Part shown: positions 45,422-56,037 of the stretch, in pieces
Layout of the letters: each line of letters opens with the position of its first letter
How positions within the stretch are numbered: the stretch's first letter is position 1
Origin: Paracoccus salipaludis
GTDB lineage: Bacteria > Pseudomonadota > Alphaproteobacteria > Rhodobacterales > Rhodobacteraceae
DNA: 64,000 nt
NCBI RefSeq assembly: GCF_002287065.1
Contig: NZ_NSJZ01000015.1
Span: 1-64,000 of the forward strand
Direction of reading: 5' to 3'
Position numbers and translations under genes: made by a program
The notes under the pieces: model-generated
The model's database searches: none
Seen by the model: only the letters and a program-made list of their open reading frames with translations
What the model was told of the DNA's origin: nothing

Positions 45422-46837
45422 ATGCGGTTTGCCGGCAGCAAGCAGGCCATCTGGTGGGGGGCGGTGGCGCTGGTCCTGGCGCTGGTCCTCTGGCTTCTGG
45501 GCGCCGCGATCATGCCTTTCGTGCTGGGCATGGCGATCGCCTATCTTCTTGATCCCGTGGTGGACCGGCTGGAACGCGCGGGCGTGTCTCGCGTGCTGGC
45601 CGTCGTGCTGATCACCGGGCTGGCCGTCCTGGCGCTGGCGACCGCGCTGGTCTGGCTGGTGCCGCTGCTGATCCGGCAGGGCACGCAGCTTGTCGAAACG
45701 ACGCCCGCCATGATCGACCGCCTTCAGGCCGTGGTGCAGAGCCGCTATCCCCACCTGTTCCCTGACGGCGGCTTCGTGGACAACGCGCTGCAACAGGCGC
45801 GCACGACCGTCGCATCCAGCATGGGCACCATCGTCGGCACCGTCATGGGGTCGATCAACGGCGTGATCGGCTTCGTGATGGTGCTGGTAATCGCTCCGGT
45901 GGTGGCCTTCTACATGCTGCTCGACTGGGACCGGATGGTGCGCCGCATCGACGCGCTGCTTCCGCGCCCCCATCTGGACACGCTGCGGGGGCTTGCCCGC
46001 CAGATCGACGACAGCATCTCGGGCTTCGTGCGGGGGCAGGCGGTGGTGATCCTGATCCTGGCCGTCTTCTACTCGGTCGGGCTGGCGCTGGCCGGGCTGC
46101 CCTTCGGCATCGTCATCGGCGTCTCGGCGGCCTCGCTGTCCTTCATTCCCTATGTGGGCACGCTGGTGGGCGGCGTGATCTCGATCGGCGTCGCGCTGTT
46201 CACCTTCTGGGGAGAGCCCGAGCGGATCATCGCCGTCGCGGGCATCTTCGTCGCGGGGCAGATGCTGGAAGGGAACTACCTTCAGCCCAAGATCGTGGGC
46301 GGCCATGTCGGGCTGCACCCGGTCTGGCTGATGCTGGCGCTCAGCGTCTTCGGCACGCTGTTCGGCTTTGTCGGGCTGCTGGTCGCCGTGCCCCTCGGCG
46401 CGGCGGTCGGGGTGATCGTGCGCTACTCGGTCGATCGCTACAAGGTCAGCCCCCTTTACACCGGGGCCGAGGCGCCTGCGCCCGTGCCCACCCCCACGCT
46501 GGTCGAACTGGCGCCGCGCGGCACCGTCGCCCGCCGGGTCGCCTCGGCCCAGCGCAGCCATGACGCGGCCGTGCGCGAGGCGCGGATCGAATCGGCCCGC
46601 GACGAGGCGCATATCGCCGCCGTCGAGGCCGCCGAAAGCGACGGGGCCCGCGTCGCCGTGGCCGAGGTCGAGGTGAAATGGCCCGACGCCCCGCCCGCGC
46701 TGGGCACCGGACAGCCCCATGCCCGCGTCAAGACCTGGGGCGGGCGCACGCCCGACGGCACCGACCCCGCGGACCCAGAGGAGCGGAACGCCCCCCGAAC
46801 CGCCGCCGAGATCATCGAAGACGGCCGGAAGGTGTGA
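45422..46837 (+). CDS. AI-2E-family transporter (PerM-like)
   Basis: The 471-residue membrane protein belongs to the AI-2E/PerM family. About eight helices are visible; the conserved FIPYVGTLVGGVISIGVAL and GNYLQPKIVGGHVGLHPVWL segments lie near residues 240-310. After the last helix, near 340, comes a cytoplasmic tail of about 120 residues rich in Ala, Arg and Glu, ending in a Pro/Asp/Glu-rich stretch, which is longer than in E. coli PerM. Substrate is unknown; the autoinducer label is historical. It stands upstream of hdaA, a conserved alphaproteobacterial order. Confidence 0.9.
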   Translation: MRFAGSKQAIWWGAVALVLALVLWLLGAAIMPFVLGMAIAYLLDPVVDRLERAGVSRVLAVVLITGLAVLALATALVWLVPLLIRQGTQLVETTPAMIDRLQAVVQSRYPHLFPDGGFVDNALQQARTTVASSMGTIVGTVMGSINGVIGFVMVLVIAPVVAFYMLLDWDRMVRRIDALLPRPHLDTLRGLARQIDDSISGFVRGQAVVILILAVFYSVGLALAGLPFGIVIGVSAASLSFIPYVGTLVGGVISIGVALFTFWGEPERIIAVAGIFVAGQMLEGNYLQPKIVGGHVGLHPVWLMLALSVFGTLFGFVGLLVAVPLGAAVGVIVRYSVDRYKVSPLYTGAEAPAPVPTPTLVELAPRGTVARRVASAQRSHDAAVREARIESARDEAHIAAVEAAESDGARVAVAEVEVKWPDAPPALGTGQPHARVKTWGGRTPDGTDPADPEERNAPRTAAEIIEDGRKV

Positions 46838-46842
46838 CACCC

Positions 46843-47532
46843 GTGGCGCGCCAACTGACGCTGGATCTTCGCACCCCGCCCGCGCTGTCGCGCGCCGATT
46901 TCCTGCCCGCGCCTGCAAACGCCGAGGCGCTGGCGCTGCTGGACCGGCCGCGCGACTGGCCGCAGGGACGGCTGCTGCTGGTGGGGCCCGAAGCCTCGGG
47001 CAAGTCGCATCTCGCGGCCTTCTGGGCGGCCGAGAACGGGGCGCAGCGGATGCGGGCCTCGGCCCTGCGGCCCGAGATCGCCGATACGCTGGTCCAGCCG
47101 GACGGCGCGCTGGTGATCGAGGACGCCCATCGCGCGGGCGGCGCGGCGGGGGCGGAACTGGCGCTGTTCCACCTGTGGAACCTTTCCGCCGAGCGGGGCG
47201 CGCTGCTGCTGATCACGGCGCGCACGCCGCCGCGCGACTGGGGGCTGGCGCTGCCGGACCTGGCCTCGCGCATGGCCTCGACCGCGCTGGTCCGGCTGGA
47301 CCCGCCCGACGAGCACCTGCTGACGGCGGTGCTGGTCAAGCTGTTCGCCGACCGGCAGCTGTCACCGGGGCCGGGCGTGATCGAGGCTTTGGTGCGCCAC
47401 ATGGACCGCGATCTCGGCCTGGCCCGCAGGCTGGTGGCCGAGATCGACCGCGACGCGCTGTCCGAGGGACGCGCGGTGACGCGGCCCCTGGCGATGGCGG
47501 CGCTGGGGCGCCTGGGCGCGCACGCCGGTTGA
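46843..47532 (+). CDS. hdaA: DnaA-related regulatory protein HdaA
   Basis: The 229-residue AAA+ protein resembles DnaA domain III and promotes inactivation of DnaA-ATP after replication starts. MARQLTLDL at the N-terminus is the clamp-binding motif (QLxLxL), residues about 46-58 carry LLVGPEASGKSHL (Walker A), and ALVIEDAHRAGG is the Walker B. There is no DnaA domain IV. I prefer the GTG at 46843, as GGAAGG lies nine bases upstream; a GTG at 46834 overlaps the transporter stop. Neighbours perM, ppk and ppx are the usual ones. Confidence 0.9.
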   Translation: MARQLTLDLRTPPALSRADFLPAPANAEALALLDRPRDWPQGRLLLVGPEASGKSHLAAFWAAENGAQRMRASALRPEIADTLVQPDGALVIEDAHRAGGAAGAELALFHLWNLSAERGALLLITARTPPRDWGLALPDLASRMASTALVRLDPPDEHLLTAVLVKLFADRQLSPGPGVIEALVRHMDRDLGLARRLVAEIDRDALSEGRAVTRPLAMAALGRLGAHAG

Positions 47533-47547
47533 GACGGCGCCGCTGCA

Positions 47548-47600
47548 GTCGGGGGTTTTCCACCCCCGCACCCCCGGAGGGTATTTCCGTCAGGAAGAAG
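47548..47600 (-). repeat. intergenic hairpin repeat, copy 2
   Basis: In reverse orientation: CTTCTT, GGAAATACCC, then CGGGGG paired with CCCCCG (47550-47568). It lies between hdaA and ppk. Confidence 0.6.
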
Positions 47601-47679
47601 TTTGGGCGGCGGCATGTCGTCGGGCTGCGGCTCTCGGCACGAGTTGCAAGGCCAATGGAATCGCGGCATCAACCCTGTC

Positions 47680-49845
47680 ATGACCCAGGCCGATTTCCTG
47701 AAGTGCCCGTTCCCGCCAGCGCGCAGCATGCCCGAGGGCACGCCGGCGGGGCCCGCCCGCTTCTTCAACCGCGAACTCAGCTGGCTGTCCTTCAACTGGC
47801 GGGTGCTGGACGAGGCGCGGAACCCTCGCGTTCCCCTGCTGGAGCGGCTGCGCTTCCTGTCGATCTCGGCCACCAACCTCGATGAGTTCTACACCGTCCG
47901 CGTCGCCGGCCTGCGCGAGCTGGTGCGGGAAGGCAACGCCACGCCTTCGGACGACGGCCTTCCGCCCGCCGAGCAGCTGACGCTGATCAACGCCGACGCG
48001 CGCCGCCTGATGGGGGCGCAGCAGACCGTCTGGAACAAGCTCCGGCGCGAGATGGAACGGGCGGGCATCGTGATCCTGTCCCGATCGCGCATCACCCGGG
48101 CCGAGGCGGCCTTCCTGCGCCAGCATTTCACCGAGCAGGTGTTCCCTGTCCTGACGCCGCTGGCCATCGACCCGGCGCATCCATTTCCCTTCATCCCCAA
48201 CACCGGCTTCAGCCTGGCGCTGGAACTGGCGCGGGAATCCGACGGGCGGCAGATGCAGGCGCTTCTGCCGATCCCGACCCAACTCACGCGGTTCATCGCC
48301 CTGCCGGGCGGGCAGCGTTTCGTGCGGCTGGAAGACCTGCTGCTGATGCACCTGCCGACGCTGTTCCCCGGCTATCGGGACATCGGCCATTGCGGCTTCC
48401 GCGTGCTGCGCGACAGCGACCTGGAGCTTGAGGACGAGGCCGAGGACCTGGTGCGCGAGTTCGAGACCGCGCTGAAGCGCCGCCGCCGGGGCGAGGTCGT
48501 ACGGCTGAAGATCACGGCGGGCGCGCCCGACCGGCTGCGCCGCATGATCATGCAGGAACTGGGCGTCGGCCCCGACGCCACCGTCGAGGTCGAGGGCCTG
48601 CTGGGCATGGCCGACGTGCGCGAGCTGGTGCTGGACAGCCGCCGAGACCTGCAATGGCCGTCCTTCACGCCGCGCGTGCCGGAACGGGTGCAGGATCATC
48701 ACGGCGACCTGTTTGCGGCGATCCGGCAGAAGGACATGCTGCTGCACCACCCCTACGAAACCTTCGACATGGTCATCCGCTTCCTCAACCAGGCGGCGCG
48801 GGACCCCGATGTCGTGGCGATCAAGCAGACGCTGTATCGCACCAGCCGCGACAGCCCGATCGTGGACGCGCTGTGCGAGGCCGCCGAAAGCGGCAAGTCG
48901 GTCATGGCGCTGGTCGAGCTGAAAGCCCGCTTCGACGAGGCCGCAAACATCCGCCAGAGCCGCCGGCTGGAACGCGCGGGGGCGCATGTCAGCTATGGCT
49001 TCATGCAGCTGAAGACCCACGCCAAGATGAGCGCGGTCGTCCGGCGCGAGGGCGACCGGCTGGTCACCTACACCCATTTCGGCACCGGCAACTATCACCC
49101 GATCACGGCGCGGGTTTATACGGACCTGTCGCTGTTCACCTGCGACGCGGCGCTGGGGCGGGACGCGGCCAAGGTCTTCAACTACCTGTCCGGCTACGTC
49201 CAGCCCGACGGGCTGGAGAACCTGGCCATCAGCCCCATCGATCTCAAGTCCACGCTGCTGGACCTGATCGCACGCGAGGCCGAGTTCGCCCGGCGCGGCC
49301 GCCCGGCCGAGATCTGGGCCAAGATGAACAGCCTCGTCGAGACGGACGTGACCGAGGCGCTTTACGCGGCCTCCTCGGCCGGGGTGAAGATCAACCTGGT
49401 CATCCGCGGCATCTGCGGGCTGCGTCCGGGCATCGCGGGGCTGTCCGACAACATCCGCGTGAAGTCCATCGTCGGGCGCTTCCTGGAACACAGCCGCATC
49501 GTCTGCTTCGGCAACGGCTACGGCCTGCCGTCGCGCAAGGCCCGGGTTTTCATCAGCTCGGCCGACTGGATGGACCGGAACCTGGCGCGCCGGGTGGAAA
49601 CCCTGGTCGAATGCCTGAACGACACCGTCAAGGCGCAGATCACCAGCCAGATCATGGCCGCCAACATGGCCGACGAGGCGCAGAGCTGGATTCTGCAACC
49701 CGATGGCCGGTATCTGCGTCATCTTCCGGAAGACCGTGACGACCTGTTCGACTGCCACCGCTTCTTCATGGAAAACCCCTCCCTGTCGGGGCGGGGGACC
49801 GCGGGGGCGGGCGACGTGCCGGCGCTGACGCACGCCAGCGAGTGA
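47680..49845 (+). CDS. ppk1: polyphosphate kinase 1
   Basis: The 721-residue enzyme reversibly builds polyphosphate from ATP. The N-domain segment [20 protein letters not shown] and the catalytic half are clear: [16 protein letters not shown] holds the phosphorylated histidine near residue 447, and [14 protein letters not shown] the second histidine near 606. Length is typical. I use the ATG at 47680; upstream frame to 47602 overlaps the intergenic repeat. It is followed by ppx, so synthesis and breakdown of polyphosphate are encoded together. Confidence 0.96.
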   Translation: MTQADFLKCPFPPARSMPEGTPAGPARFFNRELSWLSFNWRVLDEARNPRVPLLERLRFLSISATNLDEFYTVRVAGLRELVREGNATPSDDGLPPAEQLTLINADARRLMGAQQTVWNKLRREMERAGIVILSRSRITRAEAAFLRQHFTEQVFPVLTPLAIDPAHPFPFIPNTGFSLALELARESDGRQMQALLPIPTQLTRFIALPGGQRFVRLEDLLLMHLPTLFPGYRDIGHCGFRVLRDSDLELEDEAEDLVREFETALKRRRRGEVVRLKITAGAPDRLRRMIMQELGVGPDATVEVEGLLGMADVRELVLDSRRDLQWPSFTPRVPERVQDHHGDLFAAIRQKDMLLHHPYETFDMVIRFLNQAARDPDVVAIKQTLYRTSRDSPIVDALCEAAESGKSVMALVELKARFDEAANIRQSRRLERAGAHVSYGFMQLKTHAKMSAVVRREGDRLVTYTHFGTGNYHPITARVYTDLSLFTCDAALGRDAAKVFNYLSGYVQPDGLENLAISPIDLKSTLLDLIAREAEFARRGRPAEIWAKMNSLVETDVTEALYAASSAGVKINLVIRGICGLRPGIAGLSDNIRVKSIVGRFLEHSRIVCFGNGYGLPSRKARVFISSADWMDRNLARRVETLVECLNDTVKAQITSQIMAANMADEAQSWILQPDGRYLRHLPEDRDDLFDCHRFFMENPSLSGRGTAGAGDVPALTHASE

Positions 49846-49896
49846 CCCTGACCGCGGCATGACCCTCGGGCGTGCCGCCAACCGGAAAGACAAGCG

Positions 49897-51426
49897 ATGA
49901 ACGTGACCACGACAAGCGGCCACAAAGTGTCCCCCTTCGGCAAGCATGGCCTGCCCGTGCGGTCCATGCGCGAACTGGCAAGGGTGGGCGTGGTGGATGT
50001 CGGCTCGAACTCGATCCGGCTGGTGGTCTTCGACGGCGCGGCCCGCAGCCCGGCCTATTTCTACAACGAGAAGGTCATGGCGGGGCTGGGGCAGGGGCTT
50101 GTCACCACGGGCCGGCTGAACCCCGAGGGCGCTGTCCGGGGCATGGCGGCGCTGAAGCGCTTTGCCGCGCTGGCCCGCAGCATGGGGATCGAGGCGCTGA
50201 CCTGCGTCGCTACCGCCGCGGTGCGCGAGGCCGAGGACGGTCCCGCCTTCCAGCGCGCCGTCGCCCGGCAGACCGGGCTCAAGCTGATGGTGATTGATGG
50301 CGAGGAAGAGGCGCGTCTGTCGGCCCAGGGCGTGATGCTGGGCTGGCCGGACGCCCGGGGACTGGTCTGCGACATCGGCGGAAGCTCGATGGAACTGGCC
50401 GAGGTCGGGGGCGGCCAGATCGGGCGGCGCGTGACCTCTCCGCTGGGGCCGTTCCGGTTGCAGCAGATCGAGGGCAAGGCGCTCCGGCGGCATATCGAGA
50501 AGATCATGGACGGGCTGGTCGAAGCCGTCAGCCGCGATCACGAGCGCATCTACCTGGTCGGCGGGTCATGGCGGGCGATCGCGCGGCTGGACATGGAACG
50601 CCGCGGCTATCCGATGACCGTGCTGCACGAATACCGCATGAGCCCCGACGATGTGCTGGCCACGGTCAAGTGGATCGGGAACGAGAGCCTGTCGGACCTC
50701 AAGTCGCGCACCGGCATCTCGTTGAGCCGGCTGGAGCTGGTGCCGCTGGCCGTGCAGGTGCTGCGGCAGCTTGTGCTGACCTTCCAGCCCGCCGAGATCG
50801 CCGTCAGCTCCTACGGCATCCGCGAGGGGCTGCTGTATGAGCAGATGTCCGACAGCATCCGCAAGCGTGACCCGCTGCTCGAGGCCGCGCGCTTCATGGA
50901 GCGCCAGATGGCGCGGATGCCGGGGACCGGCAAGAAGCTGTTCCAGTTCCTGCTGCCGGTCTTTCCCGGCGTCTCGCCCAACCGCGAACGACTGATCCGC
51001 GCAGCCTGCCTGCTGCATGACACGAGCTGGCGCGCCCACCCCGACTATCGCGCCGAGGCCTGTTTCGACAATGTCACGCGTTCGAACCTGGCTGCGCTGT
51101 CCCATCCCGAGCGGGTCTTCCTCGGACTGGCGCTGCTGCACCGCTACAAGAATGGCCGCGCGGCCTCGACCCTGATCACGCCGCTTCTGAAGCTGTTGTC
51201 CGAGGACGAGATCCGCGATGCCGAGATCCTGGGCCGCGCGATGCGCTTCGGCGCCATGTTCGCCATCGGCGACCCCAACGAGGCGGGCACACTGACCCTG
51301 GACCACGAGGCGGGAAAGCTGACGCTGAACCTGACAAAGGCCGGCCGCGACCTGATGGGCGAGGTCGCCGAGTCCCGCCTGAAGGCGCTGGCGGGCGCGC
51401 TGGGCGTCGAGGCGGTGGTGGGGTGA
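49897..51426 (+). CDS. ppx: exopolyphosphatase / Ppx-GppA family phosphatase
   Basis: The 509-residue product hydrolyses polyphosphate and perhaps pppGpp. The ASKHA fold shows VGVVDVGSNSIRLVVFDG near residues 29-46, CDIGGSSMEL near 158-167, and VGGSWRAIARLD near 218. A C-terminal HD-like helical domain (about 330-500) follows, with CLLHDTSWRAHPDYR. It lies 51 bp after ppk, as in Caulobacter and relatives. The AT-rich islet begins right after its stop. Confidence 0.95.
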   Translation: MNVTTTSGHKVSPFGKHGLPVRSMRELARVGVVDVGSNSIRLVVFDGAARSPAYFYNEKVMAGLGQGLVTTGRLNPEGAVRGMAALKRFAALARSMGIEALTCVATAAVREAEDGPAFQRAVARQTGLKLMVIDGEEEARLSAQGVMLGWPDARGLVCDIGGSSMELAEVGGGQIGRRVTSPLGPFRLQQIEGKALRRHIEKIMDGLVEAVSRDHERIYLVGGSWRAIARLDMERRGYPMTVLHEYRMSPDDVLATVKWIGNESLSDLKSRTGISLSRLELVPLAVQVLRQLVLTFQPAEIAVSSYGIREGLLYEQMSDSIRKRDPLLEAARFMERQMARMPGTGKKLFQFLLPVFPGVSPNRERLIRAACLLHDTSWRAHPDYRAEACFDNVTRSNLAALSHPERVFLGLALLHRYKNGRAASTLITPLLKLLSEDEIRDAEILGRAMRFGAMFAIGDPNEAGTLTLDHEAGKLTLNLTKAGRDLMGEVAESRLKALAGALGVEAVVG

Positions 51427-51471
51427 GGCATGGCTCCACCCTGACCTTATACCTTCACATCACCAATAGAC

Positions 51472-51600
51472 CTATTTCTTTGGTTTTGTCGGTGTAGGCG
51501 GCGGTGGTCGTGTAGTTACCTTTGATGTTGTGTTAGTTCCACCTTTTACTACACTACCGTCTCTGATCACTACTTTGATCGTCGGCTTCTTGTCGGACAT
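51472..51600 (-). CDS. 42-residue Pro/Thr/Lys-rich small protein
   Basis: This small frame reads from the ATG at 51600 to a TAG at 51474-51472. It starts MSDKKPTIKVVIRDGS, continues with a Gly/Thr/Val stretch and ends in TTRPPPPTPTKPKK. A strong AAGGGG lies six bases ahead of the ATG. It overlaps the last 15 codons of the upstream membrane-protein gene in another frame, the typical sign of translational coupling. The product is basic, without a signal or membrane segment, and likely disordered at its C-terminus. I recognise no family. Confidence 0.6.
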   Translation of the reverse strand: MSDKKPTIKVVIRDGSVVKGGTNTTSKVTTRPPPPTPTKPKK

Positions 51601-52225
51601 CTTTATCCCCTTCAGACCGATATGGAAATTCTATCCATATGTTGCTCTTTGGGCGCGAGATATACAAGTATGGTGTGCAAGAAATTCTTGTTCCATCGTC
51701 GCTATAAACAATGACATCTCGCAGCAGAAGCTCTCTGTACTCCTCATTTTCCGAATAGGTATTTACCCATCCTGCGAAGATATAGCCATTATCGACGTCT
51801 CGAAAGTGTATGTATTCTACGTGAGCCTGATCAGAGTTGAACGTATAACTCCAAACATCTTCATCTCCGTATCGACGCGTAGCTCCAATTAAATGCAACA
51901 ACTTCATCAATATTCGAAATCGCACTGCCCATAACCACAGTATAGACAGCGTGAAAGACAAAGGAATGGACCAAGATATTTCGTCCCTTAGCTGAATCAG
52001 ATCTAGTTTTTCGCGATCACTACCAAGCGAGGGATAAGCAAAAGAGTATCCTTGCCATAAATATATAATAAATAAAGTGGCATAGGTGGTCATGCCGAAT
52101 AGGAATGCCCTAATTAATAAAGCTGTTTCCGACGGCTTGAGGCCAGCTCCGTATTTTGCGTCGATATTTGCCCAGATAAGTCCGGGCATAAAAATCAAAG
52201 CTAATTGCACTAATGCAAAATCCAA
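51554..52225 (-). CDS. membrane protein resembling DUF6338
   Basis: The product of about 223 residues has three hydrophobic segments: residues about 1-20 (DFALVQLALIFMPGLIWA), 34-58 and 83-105. A soluble C-terminal part follows, with DVWSYTFNSDQAHVEYIHF, IFAGWVNTYSENEEYRELLL and a final SDGTRIS-like strand region. This resembles my memory of DUF6338 proteins, whose role is unknown. The start is a TTG at 52225 six bases after AAAGGA; a TTG at 52255 is the upstream alternative. A TTGACA/TATAGT pair lies upstream but with 22 bp spacing. The low GC suggests acquisition. Confidence 0.7.
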   Translation of the reverse strand: MDFALVQLALIFMPGLIWANIDAKYGAGLKPSETALLIRAFLFGMTTYATLFIIYLWQGYSFAYPSLGSDREKLDLIQLRDEISWSIPLSFTLSILWLWAVRFRILMKLLHLIGATRRYGDEDVWSYTFNSDQAHVEYIHFRDVDNGYIFAGWVNTYSENEEYRELLLRDVIVYSDDGTRISCTPYLYISRPKSNIWIEFPYRSEGDKDVRQEADDQSSDQRR

Positions 52226-52382
52226 GATGAGTCCTTTTTCTGTGATTTTGCCCAATATTGAATCATACGCAGGCTACTATAATGACGCGCAAAATCATTC
52301 GTCTGTCAAGATTAAAAGAGGTGCTCTGTTTTATGCATCCTGTTTGAATACTCTCTCTTGCTAATCCTTGGAATACGAAGAA

Positions 52383-52408
52383 AAAGGCCGCCCCGTGGGG
52401 CGGCCTTT
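52383..52408 (-). terminator. intrinsic terminator of groESL
   Basis: AAAGGCCGCCCC pairs with GGGGCGGCCTTT, followed on the minus strand by a run of T residues. It lies about 35 bp after the groEL stop. Confidence 0.88.
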
Positions 52409-52443
52409 CCCTTTTCACTCGACCGTGCGGTCAAGCGGATGGA

Positions 52444-54090
<1,647 letters not shown>

Positions 54091-54134
54091 TTATCTCTTC
54101 CTTGTCAGAGTGTTGAAAGCGTTTCCGTCAGGGA

Positions 54135-54422
54135 TCAGTCGATGATCCCGAGGATGTCGCTTTCCTTCATGATGAGCAGTTCCTGGCCGTCCAGCGTGAC
54201 TTCGGTGCCCGACCACTTGCCGAACAGGATGCGGTCGCCGGCCTTGACCGACGGCGCGATCAGCTCACCCGAATCCTTGCGGGCGCCTTCGCCCACGGCC
54301 ACGATCTCGCCCTCGGCGGGCTTTTCCTTGGCGGTGTCGGGGATGATCAGGCCACCCTTGGTCTTTTCGTCCGACTGGACGCGGCGGACCAGGACGCGGT
54401 CATGCAGCGGTTTGAAGGCCAT
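54135..54422 (-). CDS. groES: co-chaperonin GroES
   Basis: The 95-residue co-chaperonin caps the GroEL ring. [15 protein letters not shown], the mobile loop [17 protein letters not shown] near residues 19-35 and [17 protein letters not shown] at the end are standard. I use the ATG at 54422 rather than the in-frame ATG three codons earlier, which adds atypical residues. Confidence 0.98.
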   Translation of the reverse strand: MAFKPLHDRVLVRRVQSDEKTKGGLIIPDTAKEKPAEGEIVAVGEGARKDSGELIAPSVKAGDRILFGKWSGTEVTLDGQELLIMKESDILGIID

Positions 54423-54461
54423 CGTGAACACTCCGATGTTTCAGGTTGCAGTGTGTCGTTG

Positions 54462-54488
54462 TTGGCACTCGACCGAAGTGAGTGCCAG
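54462..54488 (-). promoter_or_regulatory. CIRCE operator for HrcA upstream of groESL
   Basis: TTGGCACTC and GAGTGCCAG flank exactly nine bases, a near-perfect CIRCE (consensus TTAGCACTC-N9-GAGTGCTAA). It lies 40 bp ahead of the groES start, so HrcA repression with heat induction is expected. hrcA is not in the window. Confidence 0.92.
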
Positions 54489-54634
54489 TGCCGCGGAGAT
54501 AGGCGGGCTTCACGGCCCTGTCAACAGCCCCGGGCAAGGCGTCCATGGGGTTCACAGCCCGGGGCGGGAGTGATTGGATCACAGACGGGCGGCCCTTCGT
54601 GGCGCCATGCCCGGACAGGACAAGGGGGGCTGCC

Positions 54635-55681
54635 ATGCGCATCACCGGAACGATCCGCAGAACCTGTCTGGCCGCGGTTCTTGGGGCGTCTTGCGGGCTG
54701 TTCCTCGCGACCGCCGCCGGGGCGGCCGAATGCGCGGGCCGCGACCTCATCGGCGCACTGCCGGCCGAGCAGCGCGCCGAACTGGACAGGGCGGTGGAGG
54801 GCGTCCCCTATCCCACGGGCATCTTCTGGCAGGCGACCAGGGGCGCGGCGCGGATCGAGATCGCCGGAACCTATCACTTCCCCGACCCGCGCCACGAGGC
54901 GACCGTCGCCCGCATGGCGCCCCTGATCGCACAGGCCGGTGCCCTGCTTGTCGAGGCGGGCCCCGACGAAGAGGCCGCGCTGACCGAGAAGCTGCGCCGC
55001 GATCCTTCCCTGATGGTCGATCCCACGGGGCCGACGCTGCCCGAGCGCCTGGGGCCTGCCGAGTGGCAGATCGTCGCCCAGGCCGTCGAGGAGCGCGGCA
55101 TGCCCGCCGTCATGGCCAGCCGCCTGCGCCCCTGGTATGTCGCGATGCTGCTGGGGCTTTCGCCCTGCATGATGGAGCAGGCGCAGGACCTTGCCGCCCG
55201 GCAGGGCCTCGACCACCGCCTGATCGACGAGGCGCGCGACCATGACGTGCCGGTGCTGGCGCTTGAACCCTGGGACACGCTGTTCACCCTGTTCAAGGGC
55301 ATGACCCCCGCCGAGGAAAACGACATGATCCGCGCGGCGCTGCCCGCCGCCCGCCTGGCCGACGACTATGCGGCCACCGCGCTCGAGGCGTATTTCCGCG
55401 GCGACATCCGCGCCGTGTGGGAGTTCGGGCGCCTGGACGCCTTGCGGAACTCGGGCCTGCCGCCCGGGGCCGTGGACCGGCAGGTCCGGCTGGCCGAGGA
55501 CCGCCTGATGACCCGGCGGAACAGATCATGGATCGGCCCGTTGACCCGGGCGGCCGAGGCAGCGGCGGCCAGGGGCAAGCCCGTGGTCGCGGCCTTCGGG
55601 GCGCTGCACCTGCCGGGCGACACCGGCGTGCTTCGCCTGCTGGAGGCCGAGGGCTGGACGATCACAAGGGGCGGATCATGA
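54635..55681 (+). CDS. TraB/GumN-family protein, exported
   Basis: The 348-residue product starts with a signal peptide (basic MRITGTIRRT, hydrophobic core, AAGA-A cleavage) and carries the TraB/PrgY/GumN fold. Two conserved motifs are visible: AGTYHFPDPRH near residue 75 and FGALHLPGDTGV near 323, the pair proposed to bind metal in Tiki-like proteases. A CXXC-like pair is absent. Function in bacteria is unclear. Its stop overlaps the ATG of the next gene, so the two are coupled. Confidence 0.85.
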   Translation: MRITGTIRRTCLAAVLGASCGLFLATAAGAAECAGRDLIGALPAEQRAELDRAVEGVPYPTGIFWQATRGAARIEIAGTYHFPDPRHEATVARMAPLIAQAGALLVEAGPDEEAALTEKLRRDPSLMVDPTGPTLPERLGPAEWQIVAQAVEERGMPAVMASRLRPWYVAMLLGLSPCMMEQAQDLAARQGLDHRLIDEARDHDVPVLALEPWDTLFTLFKGMTPAEENDMIRAALPAARLADDYAATALEAYFRGDIRAVWEFGRLDALRNSGLPPGAVDRQVRLAEDRLMTRRNRSWIGPLTRAAEAAAARGKPVVAAFGALHLPGDTGVLRLLEAEGWTITRGGS

Positions 55682-56028
55682 GCAGGACCGACAACCGCTG
55701 GGCCGACGAGGAAGCCCTGTGGACCATGGGCGCCGGAGAAGCCTGGCGCCGGATGCATCCTTCCTGCATCCTTGTGCGTCCCGAGGGCGCGCTGCAGGGA
55801 AGCGAGGTGCTGGCCTGGTTGAATGCCGGGCCGCGCGCGACAAAGGCCTGGCTGACCGAGCGCCTGATGGTCGAAACCGAGGACTGCGTGGTGCTGGCCT
55901 ATCGCGCCACCGTGGCCCGGCAGGGAAGCGAGACCGAACTGCTGTGCAGCTCGACCTGGGTGCGGCAGAAGGACGACTGGCAGCTGATCCAGCATCAGCG
56001 CACGGCGCATCCCGCCCCCGAGGCCTGA
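55678..56028 (+). CDS. NTF2-like (DUF4440-type) small protein
   Basis: The 116-residue product has the length and strand pattern of an NTF2/SnoaL-like cone fold: DEEALWTMGAGEAWRRM helix, then ERLMVETEDCVVLAYRATVARQ-type strands and a final STWVRQKDDWQLIQHQRT. Catalytic residues cannot be assigned. It overlaps the GumN-like gene by four bases (ATGA) and is followed ten bases later by the DUF1345 gene, so the three form an operon. Confidence 0.78.
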   Translation: MSRTDNRWADEEALWTMGAGEAWRRMHPSCILVRPEGALQGSEVLAWLNAGPRATKAWLTERLMVETEDCVVLAYRATVARQGSETELLCSSTWVRQKDDWQLIQHQRTAHPAPEA

Positions 56029-56037
56029 AGGCTGCCC

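Larger units (their letters stand above)
51427..52380. other. AT-rich islet between ppx and groESL
   Basis: Base composition changes sharply after the ppx stop and returns to normal at the groEL terminator. Codons such as AGA, TTA, ATA and GTA, rare elsewhere in the window, are common here. Contents: one membrane-protein gene and one overlapping small ORF, both on the minus strand. No integrase, tRNA or flanking repeat is visible. Horizontal origin is inferred from composition. Confidence 0.75.

Noticed and set aside
52276..52309. TTGACA and TATAGT as promoter of the AT-rich islet gene
   Set aside because: The hexamers are good but 22 bp apart, outside the 16-19 bp range; in AT-rich DNA such hexamers arise easily.
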